Shown here: in pieces, positions 1 to 7,926 of the stretch
How positions within the stretch are numbered: position 1 is the stretch's first letter
Layout of the letters: every line of letters begins with the position of its first letter
Source: Alcanivorax sp. DSM 26293
GTDB taxonomy: Bacteria > Pseudomonadota > Gammaproteobacteria > Pseudomonadales > Alcanivoracaceae
Assembly: GCF_900107995.1 (NCBI RefSeq)
Contig: NZ_FNUM01000003.1
Span: 186,001-250,000, forward strand
Length of the DNA: 64,000 nucleotides
Reading direction: 5' to 3'
The notes under the pieces: generated by a model
Seen by the model: the letters and a program-made list of their open reading frames with translations, nothing else
The model's database searches: none
Told to the model about the DNA's origin: nothing
Translations under genes and position numbers: made by a program

Positions 1-465
1 TGCCTTGAGACGGGTATAGTCCACATTGTCACGGGCCTGACTCAGGGCAGCCCGGGCCTGGCGGCGTTTGGCCTGCAACTCGTCAAACTGGGCTTCGGAA
101 ATCACCCCGCGCTCGCGCAGGCTGATGGCTCGCTGATACTGACTTTCGGCCAGATCATACTGTGCCTGGCGGTCCGCCAGCTGATTGTTGAAATCCGCCG
201 GATCCAGGGCCGCCAGCAGCTGCCCCTTCTTCACCTGTTCACCGGCACGCACCGGCAGCTTCACCAGTTGCCCGGACACCCGGAACGCCAGCTGCGAGCC
301 TTCCGTGGCCACCACCCGCCCCGGGTAATGACGCAATTGCCCGGCACCATCGCCATTCACCGTATACAACTTCACCGGCTGCGGCAGCGGCGCCTGCGAT
401 GGCGGTTCATCGCCGCACCCCACCATCGCCAGAGACAGGCCAACCAGTGCCCAGAAACGTGCCAT
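1..465 (-). CDS. RND efflux periplasmic adaptor (membrane fusion lipoprotein), C-terminus outside window
   Basis: The 155 visible codons are the N-terminus of an HlyD/AcrA-type adaptor, which links an inner-membrane RND pump to an outer-membrane channel. A lipoprotein signal peptide ends in a LAMVGC lipobox. The biotinyl-lipoyl half-motif follows (FRVSGQLVKLPVRAGEQVKK, then GQLLAALDPADF). The start of the coiled-coil hairpin comes next (QAQYDLAESQYQRAISLRER). The reading frame runs open off the left edge, so the pump gene should lie further left. ATG at 465 follows a GGGAG-type ribosome site. An inverted repeat sits about 20-40 bp upstream, which suggests local repressor control. The substrate cannot be told from this fragment. 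Confidence 0.88.
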   Translation of the reverse strand, partial: MARFWALVGLSLAMVGCGDEPPSQAPLPQPVKLYTVNGDGAGQLRHYPGRVVATEGSQLAFRVSGQLVKLPVRAGEQVKKGQLLAALDPADFNNQLADRQAQYDLAESQYQRAISLRERGVISEAQFDELQAKRRQARAALSQARDNVDYTRLKA

Positions 466-484
466 GCGTGCTCTCCCAGTATTA

Positions 485-502
485 TGGTACTTATCAGTAC
501 CA
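485..502. promoter_or_regulatory. Perfect inverted repeat, candidate TetR-type operator
   Basis: TGGTAC-TTATCA-GTACCA is an 18-bp dyad with perfect 6-bp arms, just upstream of the adaptor start and overlapping the expected promoter (minus-strand CATAAT nearby). RND adaptor genes are often controlled by TetR-family repressors that bind such dyads. No regulator gene is visible on this side, so the assignment is inference. Confidence 0.5.
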
Positions 503-715
503 ATTATCACATACCTTGCTACAGTGTCGTGAAGCCTATTCAAAACCCTACTGGATTCTGACCTGAAATGACTATGGTGTCTTTGTACAGGAACGCCGCC
601 GCCATCCTGCCGCGACATCTTCTTGCCAATGCCGGGATCTTAACCCTGACCGCCCACACCGATTGCGTAGGCTCAGAGGCACCCTACGGCTCGCAAAGCC
701 GCTGCGGGTTACCGT

Positions 716-743
716 AAAAAAAAGGGCCGACAGGCGTCGACCC
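716..743 (-). terminator. Rho-independent terminator of the peroxiredoxin gene
   Basis: On the minus strand an 8-bp stem with one mismatch (GGGTCGAC / GTCGGCCC) and a 4-nt loop is followed by eight T residues. It lies about 100 nt past the stop of the peroxiredoxin-glutaredoxin gene. The remaining 466-843 interval shows no convincing gene. Confidence 0.7.
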
Positions 744-843
744 AAGGGGGGAAGAAGGTGCACGGCTGGAGGGTCCACCCGACCTGCCATGCGGTGACGG
801 TGAGCGCGTCACGGGGTTGCTCGTTACGGTGCCTGCAGCCTGA

Positions 844-1578
844 TCAGGCCTTGAGCCAGGCCTCCAGCTCGTCGGCGCCGCCAATGCGTTCGCCTTCGAT
901 ATATACCTGCGGCGTGGTGCCGGCACCGGTTACCGCGGCCAGGGAGCTGTAGCTTAGGCCACGGCTACCCAGTTCGATTTCTTCAAACGCGTAGCCGTTG
1001 TCGGCCAGCGCCTTCTTGGCTCGGGTGCAGTGCGGACAACCTGGTTTGGTGAAAACGGTAACCCGCTTGGGCAGGGCCGCTTCGCCATTGATGTAATTGA
1101 GCATGGTATCCGCATCAGAGACCTCGAACGGGTCGCCGGGCTTTTCCGGCTCAATGAACATGCGGTCGATCACCCCGTCTTTCACCAGCATGGAATAACG
1201 CCAGCTACGCGGCCCAAACCCGAGATCCTGCTTGTCCACCAGCATGCCCATTTTATCAGTGAACTCACCGTTACCATCCGGAATGAAATGGATGTTGCCG
1301 GCAGACTGGTCACCAGCCCAGGCGTTCATTACAAAGCCGTCGTTAACGGACAGGCAGACGATGTCATCCACGCCGTTGGCTTTCAGCACCGGAGCCAGCT
1401 CGTTATAGCGGGGAAGGTGAGTGGAAGAACAAGTCGGAGTGAACGCACCCGGCAGGGCGAATACCACCACTGTCTTTCCCTTGAACAGGTCATCGGTGGT
1501 CACATCCCGCCATTCATTCCCCTCACGGGTCCGGAAGGTGACCTGGGGGACGGGCTGCCCTTCGCGATTTTCCAGCAT
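844..1578 (-). CDS. Hybrid peroxiredoxin-glutaredoxin (Prx5-Grx)
   Basis: A 244-residue fusion enzyme that reduces H2O2 and alkyl hydroperoxides with glutathione. Residues about 1-160 form a Prx5-type domain with the peroxidatic site [14 protein letters not shown]. Residues about 170-240 form a glutaredoxin with the CPHC redox pair ([12 protein letters not shown]) and the cis-proline TTPQVY. This architecture matches the Haemophilus-type PGdx family. A longer frame begins at 1629, but ATG 1578 has an AAGGAG site at ideal spacing and begins directly at the Prx domain. The neighbour is Dps, another peroxide-defence gene. An ATAG-N7-CTAT element lies about 55 nt upstream, compatible with OxyR control. 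Confidence 0.93.
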   Translation of the reverse strand: MLENREGQPVPQVTFRTREGNEWRDVTTDDLFKGKTVVVFALPGAFTPTCSSTHLPRYNELAPVLKANGVDDIVCLSVNDGFVMNAWAGDQSAGNIHFIPDGNGEFTDKMGMLVDKQDLGFGPRSWRYSMLVKDGVIDRMFIEPEKPGDPFEVSDADTMLNYINGEAALPKRVTVFTKPGCPHCTRAKKALADNGYAFEEIELGSRGLSYSSLAAVTGAGTTPQVYIEGERIGGADELEAWLKA

Positions 1579-1599
1579 ACTTGCACTCCTTGTGCCAAT

Positions 1600-1646
1600 T
1601 AGAGGGTGACTCGTTTGATATGCATTCAATAATAGCCACCCTCTAT
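1600..1646. promoter_or_regulatory. OxyR-like half-site inside an inverted repeat
   Basis: ATAG-N7-CTAT at 1632-1646 matches one half of the OxyR consensus (ATAG-N7-CTAT-N7-ATAG-N7-CTAT). The second half is poorly matched. The same segment carries an 11-nt inverted repeat, AGAGGGTGACT at 1601-1611 against AGCCACCCTCT at 1634-1644, with one mismatch. It is placed upstream of the peroxiredoxin-glutaredoxin gene. Confidence 0.42.
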
Positions 1647-1693
1647 TTATCTGAAAAACGAATTACTTCTATCTGAGCAATTGCCCCTACCTA

Positions 1694-2140
1694 TCAATCA
1701 AGATGAGCGGACAGCATCCAGGCTGCCTTTTCGTGGATCTCGATACGGTCGCTGGCTACCGTGGAGGAACCTTCATCCTCGTGCTCGCCGGCCAGCTTCA
1801 ACACCCGATTGGCCTGCTCGGCCACAGTGCGGTGATCTTCGGCAAGTTCACGGATCATGTCACTGGCAGAGGGGTCGCCCACCGCATCCTTCACCGTGGA
1901 TAACTTGGCAAACTCTGCGTAGCTGCCCGGCGCCTTCCAGCCCAGCGCCCGAATACGTTCGGCGATGGTGTCCACCGCCAGGGCCAGCTCGGTGTACTGT
2001 TGCTCGAACAACAGGTGCAGGCTGTGAAACATGGGACCGGTCACGTTCCAGTGATACTTGTGAGTTTTCAGGTAGAGGGTGTAGCTCTCGGCCAGCAACT
2101 TGCTCAATTGCTCGGCAACCTGCTTATTGTGTTCAATCAT
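1694..2140 (-). CDS. dps: Dps family ferroxidase / DNA-protecting protein
   Basis: A 148-residue Dps-type ferritin that oxidises Fe(II) with H2O2 and stores it in a 12-subunit shell, protecting DNA. The intersubunit ferroxidase signature is present: HKYHWNVTGPMFHSLH, then VDTIAERI carrying the Asp and Glu ligands. The frame extends upstream to 2362, but ATG 2140 has AAGGAG eight bases before it, and the extra N-terminus would be atypical for the family. It is adjacent to and co-oriented with the peroxiredoxin-glutaredoxin gene, 115 bp away. The two probably share a peroxide response. Confidence 0.92.
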   Translation of the reverse strand: MIEHNKQVAEQLSKLLAESYTLYLKTHKYHWNVTGPMFHSLHLLFEQQYTELALAVDTIAERIRALGWKAPGSYAEFAKLSTVKDAVGDPSASDMIRELAEDHRTVAEQANRVLKLAGEHEDEGSSTVASDRIEIHEKAAWMLSAHLD

Positions 2141-2400
2141 TGCGTGGCTCCTTGCTGTGCAAATGTGACGAAGAATGTTTTCCACTCTTCTCAACATGGC
2201 TTTCTGAACAGGAACTTCAACCCTGCTCTGCCACGAGTCAGAATTACCGTAACGCCACACCCACGTTACCAACAGAAAATTGCTTTCATCACATCGATAG
2301 AAAACACTGATATGCGGCACTGTCCGAATTGGCGCTTTACAGGCGCCTTTGGCGCTCGGCATGATGCAGACTCCCCTCTAGCTGCAAGAAGACCTCGTCA

Positions 2401-3060
2401 ATGACCGCAACCCCGCAACCGGAAACGGATTACTCTATTCTGGAAGAATGGTTGAACGGCTTGACGCACGGCATCGGCGCCGCCCTGAGCGTCGCCGGCA
2501 CGGTGATATTGATCGTTGCCGCCAGCCTGCAGGGCGATCCCTGGAAAATTGTCGGCTTCAGCATTTTCGGTGCCAGCCTGATTCTGCTCTACAGCGCCAG
2601 CGCCCTGTATCACAGCCTGCGTAACCCGAAGTGGCGGGCGGTGTTCAAGATGCTGGACCATTGCGCCATCTATGGGCTGATTGCCGGCACCTATACCCCC
2701 TTCCTGCTGGTGAATCTGCGCGGCCAGACCGGCTGGATCCTGTTTGCGGTGATCTGGACACTGGCGCTCATCGGCATCGGCCTGAAGGCCATGTACGGCC
2801 ACCGTTTCAAGCTGATGCGGGTGGGCATTTACCTGGCCATGGGCTGGCTGATCCTGTTCGCCTCCGGGGAACTGACAACCAAATTGAACGAGGTGGGCTT
2901 CTGGTTGATCCTGGCCGGCGGTATTACCTACACCGCTGGAGTGATTTTCTACCTGGCCGACCGCTTTATTCCCTTCAACCACGCTATCTGGCACCTGTTC
3001 GTTATGGGCGGCAGTGTCTGCCACTTCTTCGCCGTCTACTACGGCGTGCTGCCGGTCTAG
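2401..3060 (+). CDS. trhA: Hemolysin III / TrhA family (PAQR-like) membrane protein
   Basis: A 219-residue, seven-helix integral membrane protein of the HlyIII/TrhA family, distant relatives of eukaryotic PAQR receptors, associated with membrane lipid homeostasis. Family motifs are visible: an early THGIGA, YSASALYHS with its conserved Ser and His, MLDHCAIYGLIAGTYTP, and the C-terminal HLFVMGGSVCHFFAVYY with two His that complete the metal-site pattern. Length fits the family. It is divergent from dps across 260 bp. A BigR-like regulator follows 90 bp downstream. Confidence 0.9.
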   Translation: MTATPQPETDYSILEEWLNGLTHGIGAALSVAGTVILIVAASLQGDPWKIVGFSIFGASLILLYSASALYHSLRNPKWRAVFKMLDHCAIYGLIAGTYTPFLLVNLRGQTGWILFAVIWTLALIGIGLKAMYGHRFKLMRVGIYLAMGWLILFASGELTTKLNEVGFWLILAGGITYTAGVIFYLADRFIPFNHAIWHLFVMGGSVCHFFAVYYGVLPV

Positions 3061-3115
3061 GGCCACGCCTTTGTGAAAAAGCCCCGGATCACTTGCATGA
3101 CTCCAGGCATTCATT

Positions 3116-3136
3116 ATATATTTTATTTAAATATAT
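3116..3136. promoter_or_regulatory. AT-rich dyad, candidate BigR-type operator
   Basis: ATATATTT-TATTT-AAATATAT forms perfect 8-bp arms 15 bp before the start codon of the ArsR/BigR-like gene. BigR repressors are known to bind AT-rich palindromes overlapping their own promoters, so autoregulation is likely. Low sequence complexity is the main caveat. Confidence 0.5.
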
Positions 3137-3150
3137 TATATGGAAGTATC

Positions 3151-3462
3151 ATGCAAACTCTGGATATGGATGCCCTGCGCGATAACGCCACCGACGCCAG
3201 CCAGCTTCTCAAAGCGTTATCACACCCGGATCGACTGCTGCTGCTCTGCCAGCTCACCGAGGGCGAGCGCAGCGTCAGCGAGCTGGAAGAGTTGGTTGGC
3301 GTTTACCAACCCTCCCTGTCCCAGCAGCTCGGCGTCCTGCGCCGGGAGGGGCTGGTGGCCAGTCGTCGGGATGGCAAGCAGATGCACTATTCCATTGCCG
3401 ACCCCAAGGCCCTGGCCGTGCTGGAAACCCTGTACGCCCTTTTTTGTGGAGAGACTTCATGA
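3151..3462 (+). CDS. ArsR/SmtB family repressor, BigR/SqrR-like sulfide sensor
   Basis: A 103-residue winged-helix repressor. The recognition helix region reads [18 protein letters not shown]. Two cysteines occur at the positions used by persulfide sensors BigR/SqrR: one in [11 protein letters not shown] (alpha-2) and one near the C-terminus in YALFCGE. No ArsR metal motif (CVC) is present. The start was taken at ATG 3151, not the upstream in-frame ATG at 3073, which would put the operator inside the gene. It overlaps the next gene by 4 bp (ATGA), so it probably controls the two YeeE/YedE genes as a sulfide or persulfide detoxification operon. Confidence 0.8.
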   Translation: MQTLDMDALRDNATDASQLLKALSHPDRLLLLCQLTEGERSVSELEELVGVYQPSLSQQLGVLRREGLVASRRDGKQMHYSIADPKALAVLETLYALFCGETS

Positions 3463-3899
3463 CCATCGACTGGACCGCCTTTACACCCTGGTCGGCCCTG
3501 GCCGGTGGCGCCCTGATCGGGCTGGCCGCCGCCCTCTTTATTCATGCCAACGGCCGCATTGCCGGCATCAGTGGCATTGTCGGCGGCCTGCTGCGCCCTT
3601 CCCCCGGTGACCGGGCCTGGCGACTGGCCTTTGTGCTGGGCATGATCGCCGCCCCGCTGCTGTGGAGCCTGGCGACCACCCTGCCGCCACTGATTATCGC
3701 CGCAGACTGGCCCCTGCTGATTGTGGCCGGGCTGATCGTCGGCATCAGCACCCGCTATGGCGCCGGTTGCACCAGTGGTCATGGGGTCTGCGGCATATCG
3801 CGGCTGTCTCCGCGCTCCCTGGTAGCCACCCTGGCATTCATGGGCAGCGGCTTTGTCACCGTCTTTGTGGTTCGTCATTTGCTTGGAGGTGCGGCATGA
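3459..3899 (+). CDS. YeeE/YedE family sulfur transport half-protein (first)
   Basis: A 146-residue membrane protein with about four hydrophobic helices. It carries the YeeE/YedE signature [20 protein letters not shown], whose cysteines are thought to bind thiosulfate or reduced sulfur during transport. It is half the length of the single-chain TsuA/YeeE proteins; the second half is encoded by the next gene. It overlaps both neighbours by 4 bp, so translation is coupled. Context with the BigR-like repressor suggests sulfide or persulfide efflux or uptake. Confidence 0.85.
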   Translation: MTIDWTAFTPWSALAGGALIGLAAALFIHANGRIAGISGIVGGLLRPSPGDRAWRLAFVLGMIAAPLLWSLATTLPPLIIAADWPLLIVAGLIVGISTRYGAGCTSGHGVCGISRLSPRSLVATLAFMGSGFVTVFVVRHLLGGAA

Positions 3900-4321
3900 A
3901 CCGTTCGCAACTGAGTGCCTTCATCGTCGGCCTGATTTTCGGCATCGGTTTGTTGCTGGCCGGCATGGCCAACCCCGCCAAGGTGCTGGCCTTTCTGGAT
4001 CTGGCCGGCGACTGGGACCCGTCCCTGGCGCTGGTAATGGTGGGAGCCATCGCGGTGGCGTCGGTGGGCTTTGCCCTGACCAAGGGTCGTCACCTGGCCT
4101 GGAGTGGCGACCCCATCCAGATACCCGGCAACCGCAAACTGGACCGGCGCCTGGTACTCGGCTCACTGGGTTTCGGGGTGGGCTGGGGGCTGGCGGGCTT
4201 TTGTCCGGGCCCGGCGCTGGTGGCACTGGGCACCGGCAGCCTCAAGGCCGTGGTCTTCGTTGCTGCCATGGTGGCGGGGATGGCGGCCTTTGAATGGCTG
4301 GAACGGCGTAAGAGCGCGTAA
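3896..4321 (+). CDS. YeeE/YedE family sulfur transport half-protein (second, DUF6691-like)
   Basis: A 141-residue partner of the preceding gene. Four predicted membrane helices are present, with the family motifs [20 protein letters not shown] near the N-terminus and [14 protein letters not shown], which contains the single conserved cysteine, near the C-terminus. Two-gene splits of YeeE/YedE downstream of BigR are a known arrangement. A palindromic repeat element follows directly and may end the transcript. Confidence 0.83.
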   Translation: MNRSQLSAFIVGLIFGIGLLLAGMANPAKVLAFLDLAGDWDPSLALVMVGAIAVASVGFALTKGRHLAWSGDPIQIPGNRKLDRRLVLGSLGFGVGWGLAGFCPGPALVALGTGSLKAVVFVAAMVAGMAAFEWLERRKSA

Positions 4322-4327
4322 AGGCAG

Positions 4328-4480
4328 CGACAAGCTACAAGCCTCAAGCTACAAGGCGCGCCAATGGCCGTCAGGTTCTTAAAGGCCATGCCCGCGCCCG
4401 ATCCTAAAATCGCGGGCTGCGAACTTGCCGCATATCCCGACCTGGATCGCGTTGCAGCTTGAAGCTTGTAGCTTGCAGCT
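4328..4480. repeat. Dispersed palindromic element, copy 1 (between convergent genes)
   Basis: The flanks are inverted: CAAGCTACAAGCCTCAAGCT at 4331-4350 and GTTGCAGCTTGAAGCTTGTA at 4451-4470. The core contains AAATCGCGGGC and a later TTGCCGCAT. The same arms and core words recur at 23538-23705. Both copies sit between converging genes, which suggests a REP/MITE-like element that may act as a two-way terminator. Confidence 0.7.
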
Positions 4481-4487
4481 CGGCTTT

Positions 4488-4964
4488 CTACAGCAGCTTT
4501 TCAATATCCTTGCGGATGGCTTCCGGCTTGTCAGTGGGCGCATAGCGCTTGATGACCTTGCCATCCCGGTTGATCAGGAACTTGGTGAAGTTCCATTTGA
4601 TCGCCTTGCTACCCAGCACACCGGTGGCTTCGTTTTTCAGGTAGGCGTACAGCGGGTGGGTGTTGTCACCGTTCACGTCGATCTTGTCGAACATGGTGAA
4701 GCTGACCCCGTAGTTCTTCTCGCAGAAGGCACCGATCTCGTCTGCGGCACCGGGCTCCTGCTTGCCGAACTGGTTGCAGGGAAAGCCAAGAATCTCCAGG
4801 CCCTTTTCCTGCAGGTCGTCATACAGCGCTTCCAGGCCCTTGTACTGCGGCGTAAAACCGCACTTGCTGGCGGTATTCACAACCAGCAGCACCTTGCCTT
4901 TGAAGTCGGCCAGCGCCTTGTCTTCGCCACTCAGGGTAGTGGCGGTGTAATCGTAAATCCCCAT
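4488..4964 (-). CDS. Glutathione peroxidase family protein (Cys type)
   Basis: A 158-residue thiol peroxidase of the Gpx/BtuE family. The peroxidatic cysteine lies in NTASKCGFTPQYKGLE, where vertebrate enzymes carry selenocysteine. The conserved FPCNQFGKQEPG supplies the Gln and the second Cys, and KWNFTKFLI supplies the catalytic Trp and Asn. A second in-frame ATG 12 nt upstream exists, but ATG 4964 has GGGAG at good spacing. It is the terminal gene before the palindromic element and may form a stress pair with the DJ-1-like gene upstream. Confidence 0.92.
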   Translation of the reverse strand: MGIYDYTATTLSGEDKALADFKGKVLLVVNTASKCGFTPQYKGLEALYDDLQEKGLEILGFPCNQFGKQEPGAADEIGAFCEKNYGVSFTMFDKIDVNGDNTHPLYAYLKNEATGVLGSKAIKWNFTKFLINRDGKVIKRYAPTDKPEAIRKDIEKLL

Positions 4965-5025
4965 TGTGTCTCCCATAACAAAACAAACGCCCAGCGGCGC
5001 GATGTCGTAACCTTACCTGTCTCGG

Positions 5026-5700
5026 CTATTCCCGGTACAGCGCCTCGACCATGGCGTCGGCCACGGCCTGGCTGGATTGCGGGTTCTGCCCGGTGATCAG
5101 TCGCCCGTCCGCGACCACGTGACTGACAAACTTGTCGCCCAGATCCAGCGTCGCCCCCAGTTCTGCCAGGCGAGTCGCCAGCAGGAACGGCATCACCTCA
5201 TCGAGGCCCACTTCCTGCTCTTCTTCATTGGTGAAGCAGGTCAGGGTGCGGTTCTGCACCAGCGGCGCGCCATTTTCATCGCGCAGCCCCACCAGGGCCG
5301 CCGGGCCATGACAGACCGCACCAAGCAGGCCACCCTGGATCCAGGTACGCTCCATCACTGCCGCCACCAGCGGATGATCGGGCATATCGAACATGGCGCC
5401 ATGGCCGCCAGGGACAAAGACACCGGCGAAACCGTCTTCCCAGATCTCTTCCAGGGGACGGGTATCCTGCAGGGCAGAGATGGCTTCCGACCACTGGGCT
5501 TTCTGTTCGTCATCCGGCACCGAGTTGGGGTCCACCGGAATCTTGCCACCACGGGGGCTGGCCACCACCATCGGGATATTTTTCTCCCGGAACAACAACC
5601 AGGGTACCGCGAATTCTTCCAGCCACAGGCCGGTCTGCTGACCCTGGCCCATTTGCGATGCACTGGTGACCAGCATCAGCAGGGGTTTATCCAGATTCAT
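5026..5700 (-). CDS. DJ-1/PfpI superfamily protein (Hsp31-like class I amidotransferase fold)
   Basis: A 224-residue DJ-1/PfpI domain protein. The nucleophile elbow is AVCHGPAAL, with Cys followed by His as in Hsp31-type glyoxalases and chaperones. FVPGGHGAMFD precedes it, and an early WLEEFAVPW carries a candidate acidic residue. Members act on methylglyoxal or protein glycation adducts. The start at 5700 has a GGGAGG ribosome site. It is divergent from the dGTPase gene and co-oriented with Gpx, which fits a carbonyl/oxidative stress role. The exact activity is not determined. Confidence 0.85.
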   Translation of the reverse strand: MNLDKPLLMLVTSASQMGQGQQTGLWLEEFAVPWLLFREKNIPMVVASPRGGKIPVDPNSVPDDEQKAQWSEAISALQDTRPLEEIWEDGFAGVFVPGGHGAMFDMPDHPLVAAVMERTWIQGGLLGAVCHGPAALVGLRDENGAPLVQNRTLTCFTNEEEQEVGLDEVMPFLLATRLAELGATLDLGDKFVSHVVADGRLITGQNPQSSQAVADAMVEALYRE

Positions 5701-5836
5701 TACGCCTCCCGTTCGTGTTTCACTGCGTTCCTGTTCTGTTCATCCCAGCACGGCCCATGGCAACATGCTGTGATTGGTTCTTCTCACGTTGGGTGCGACG
5801 GCGTTTTTCATCAAGCCCGCAGGCGGATTTTTTTGT

Positions 5837-7198
5837 ATGGACTGGCACCAGTTACTCAACAAGGCCCGGCTGGGCGGACGCAGCGCCAAGGATGAAAGCG
5901 GCCGCACCGCCTTCCTGCGCGACCACGACAAGATCATCTTCTCTGGCGCCTTCCGGCGGCTGGCACGCAAGACCCAGGTGCACCCGCTGGCCACCAACGA
6001 CCATGTTCACAACCGCCTGACCCATTCCCTGGAAGTGTCCTGCGTGGGACGCACCCTGGGTATTCGCGTGGGCGAAAGGCTGCAGCAACGCCAGCTGCTG
6101 CCGGATACGGTCAGCGCCACCGACTTTGGCGACATCGTTCAGTCCGCCTGTCTGGCCCACGATATCGGCAACCCGCCGTTCGGGCACACCGGTGAGCGTG
6201 CCATCCGCGCCTGGTTCCAGGAACGGGGGCAACGCTTCCTTGCCATGCTGGCGCCGGAGCAACAAAGCGATCTGACCTTTTTCGAAGGCAATGCCCAGGG
6301 CTTTCGCATCATTACCAAGAGTGAATACCACCAGTACGACGGCGGCATGCGCCTGACCTACGCCACCCTGGCCACCTTCCTGAAATATCCCTGGCTGTCC
6401 GTCGATGCCACCGACAGCAGCGGAGCCAACAGCAAGCCCGGCAAGTACAGCGCCTTTGTGTCGGAAGCCGATGCCTTTCGGGAAGTGGCCGTTGCCACCG
6501 GCCTGAGGGAAATTTCTCCGGGTCGCTTCTGCCGCCACCCGCTGGCCTATCTGATGGAGGCCGCCGACGACTTCTGCTACGCCATTATCGATCTGGAAGA
6601 TGGCCTGGAGATGGACCTGCTGCACTGGGACGAAGTCTATGCCCTGCTGCAACCCGCTTTGCCGGATACCCCCGAGGTGCGTGACCTGATCCATTCCGAC
6701 CTGCGCGACGGCCGCAAGGCTGCCTTGTTACGAGGCAAGATCATCGAGCGCTTTATCGAAGCCGGCGTGGAAGCTTTTGTCGCCAATCATGACAACCTGC
6801 TGGGCGGCAGAATGGAAGGAGATCTGATCAGCCATTGCGAACCGGCGGTGCGCGATGTGGTGGAAAATGCCAAACAGCTGGCCCGCTCGAAAGTTTTCGA
6901 GCATCCACGGAAAATCGAGCTGGAAATTGGTGCCTTCGAAGTGATGGGTGCGCTACTGGACGGCCTGATTGAAGCCGCGGTATCCCATGCCTGCGATAGC
7001 GCCAGGAACTATCGCCATGAACGTATCATCGACCTGATTGGCCGACACAGTTTCCCGGAAAACCTGGAACAGATGCCTGAACAGGAAAGAATTTATCAGT
7101 GCATCATGCGGGCACTGGATTTTCTTGCCGGCATGACAGACAACTACGCGACCTATCTGGCCAAGCAGTTTTCAGGAATGGCGGAAACGCGGTATTAA
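5837..7198 (+). CDS. dgt: Deoxyguanosinetriphosphate triphosphohydrolase-like protein
   Basis: A 453-residue HD-domain dNTP triphosphohydrolase that splits dGTP or related dNTPs to nucleoside and tripolyphosphate. Metal-binding HD motifs are in order: HNRLTHSLEV, then AHDIGNPPFGHTGE, then a later conserved Asp region in ADDFCYAIIDLEDG. The RLARKTQV segment is typical of the family. A longer frame begins at 5774, but homologues begin near MDWHQLLN, so ATG 5837 with AGGCGG upstream was chosen. It is a single gene that ends at a strong hairpin. Confidence 0.88.
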   Translation: MDWHQLLNKARLGGRSAKDESGRTAFLRDHDKIIFSGAFRRLARKTQVHPLATNDHVHNRLTHSLEVSCVGRTLGIRVGERLQQRQLLPDTVSATDFGDIVQSACLAHDIGNPPFGHTGERAIRAWFQERGQRFLAMLAPEQQSDLTFFEGNAQGFRIITKSEYHQYDGGMRLTYATLATFLKYPWLSVDATDSSGANSKPGKYSAFVSEADAFREVAVATGLREISPGRFCRHPLAYLMEAADDFCYAIIDLEDGLEMDLLHWDEVYALLQPALPDTPEVRDLIHSDLRDGRKAALLRGKIIERFIEAGVEAFVANHDNLLGGRMEGDLISHCEPAVRDVVENAKQLARSKVFEHPRKIELEIGAFEVMGALLDGLIEAAVSHACDSARNYRHERIIDLIGRHSFPENLEQMPEQERIYQCIMRALDFLAGMTDNYATYLAKQFSGMAETRY

Positions 7199-7205
7199 GA
7201 AAAGC

Positions 7206-7230
7206 TGGGGCCGCGTCATGCGGCCCCAGT
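7206..7230. terminator. Hairpin terminator between convergent genes
   Basis: CTGGGGCCGC-GTCAT-GCGGCCCCAG is a perfect 10-bp stem with a 5-nt loop. It lies 7 bp past the dGTPase stop and 10 bp past the stop of the opposing gene. On the minus strand it is followed by TTTTCTT, on the plus strand by a weaker T-rich tract, so it can serve both. Confidence 0.75.
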
Positions 7231-7240
7231 GTTTCATCTA

Positions 7241-7885
7241 TTACTGCTTTACCAGCATCACAATATTAGTGAAATCAAAAATTGGCTGGGAACCAGTCTC
7301 AATCTCTTTTCCAGAATAAACCAGCAAATTCGGCCCGGCCTTATGGAAGACAATGCCATCCCCGCCAAATGACAAGGTGACCGTAGAACCATTATCTGTC
7401 CAGGTTCCCCCCAACGATTCTGAACCGGGATTATTGAAGTCTGGATCAAATACGTCCCGACAGCCTTCTACCTCACAATTGCCATTCTGGGTATCAAACA
7501 GCGTAGAACGGTTATCGTTGATAGTGCCCGAAAAGTCACCTTGCGCATCCAGCGTAAAGCTACCAGAAGAGTTGTACGTTGAAATTTCTGAGTACCCTTG
7601 AGTCAACTCTGTTCCACTGTCAGCAGCCAACTCTACAGCCATCTCAATAAAGGTGTATGAGCCGGCAACACTACCATCGCCAACAATGTCTTCCAAAGCA
7701 TCAAGTCGCTGGGAGTTGTCATTGATTGCGGCGATCAGAGCAGCGAAATTACCATTCACTTCGCTGGCAACCGCCGGTGAATCAGCAGTAAAAACCGTTG
7801 TATCCGTACCCTCAACCACTTCCGATGCCATTACATTCGCGCTCATCAGTGCAGCGGTGAGGCCAGTCAGAATAAATTTTTTCAT
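7241..7885 (-). CDS. Secreted protein of unknown function
   Basis: A 214-residue protein with a clear Sec signal peptide (MKKFILTGLTAALMSANVMA, cleavage after AMA/ASA-like residues). The mature N-terminus (SPAVASEVNGNFAALIAAI and a following short coiled segment) resembles the head region found in many Alcanivorax/Marinobacter exported proteins. The rest is Ser/Gly/Thr-rich and probably beta-structured, with one Cys pair in NCEVEGC. No catalytic motif is recognised. It follows the calcium-repeat lipoprotein in the same orientation, 41 bp away, so the two may be co-transcribed. Confidence 0.7.
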   Translation of the reverse strand: MKKFILTGLTAALMSANVMASEVVEGTDTTVFTADSPAVASEVNGNFAALIAAINDNSQRLDALEDIVGDGSVAGSYTFIEMAVELAADSGTELTQGYSEISTYNSSGSFTLDAQGDFSGTINDNRSTLFDTQNGNCEVEGCRDVFDPDFNNPGSESLGGTWTDNGSTVTLSFGGDGIVFHKAGPNLLVYSGKEIETGSQPIFDFTNIVMLVKQ

Positions 7886-7926
7886 CTCTATTACCCTCTA
7901 TAGATTTCGTGCTTTAACCAACGGCC

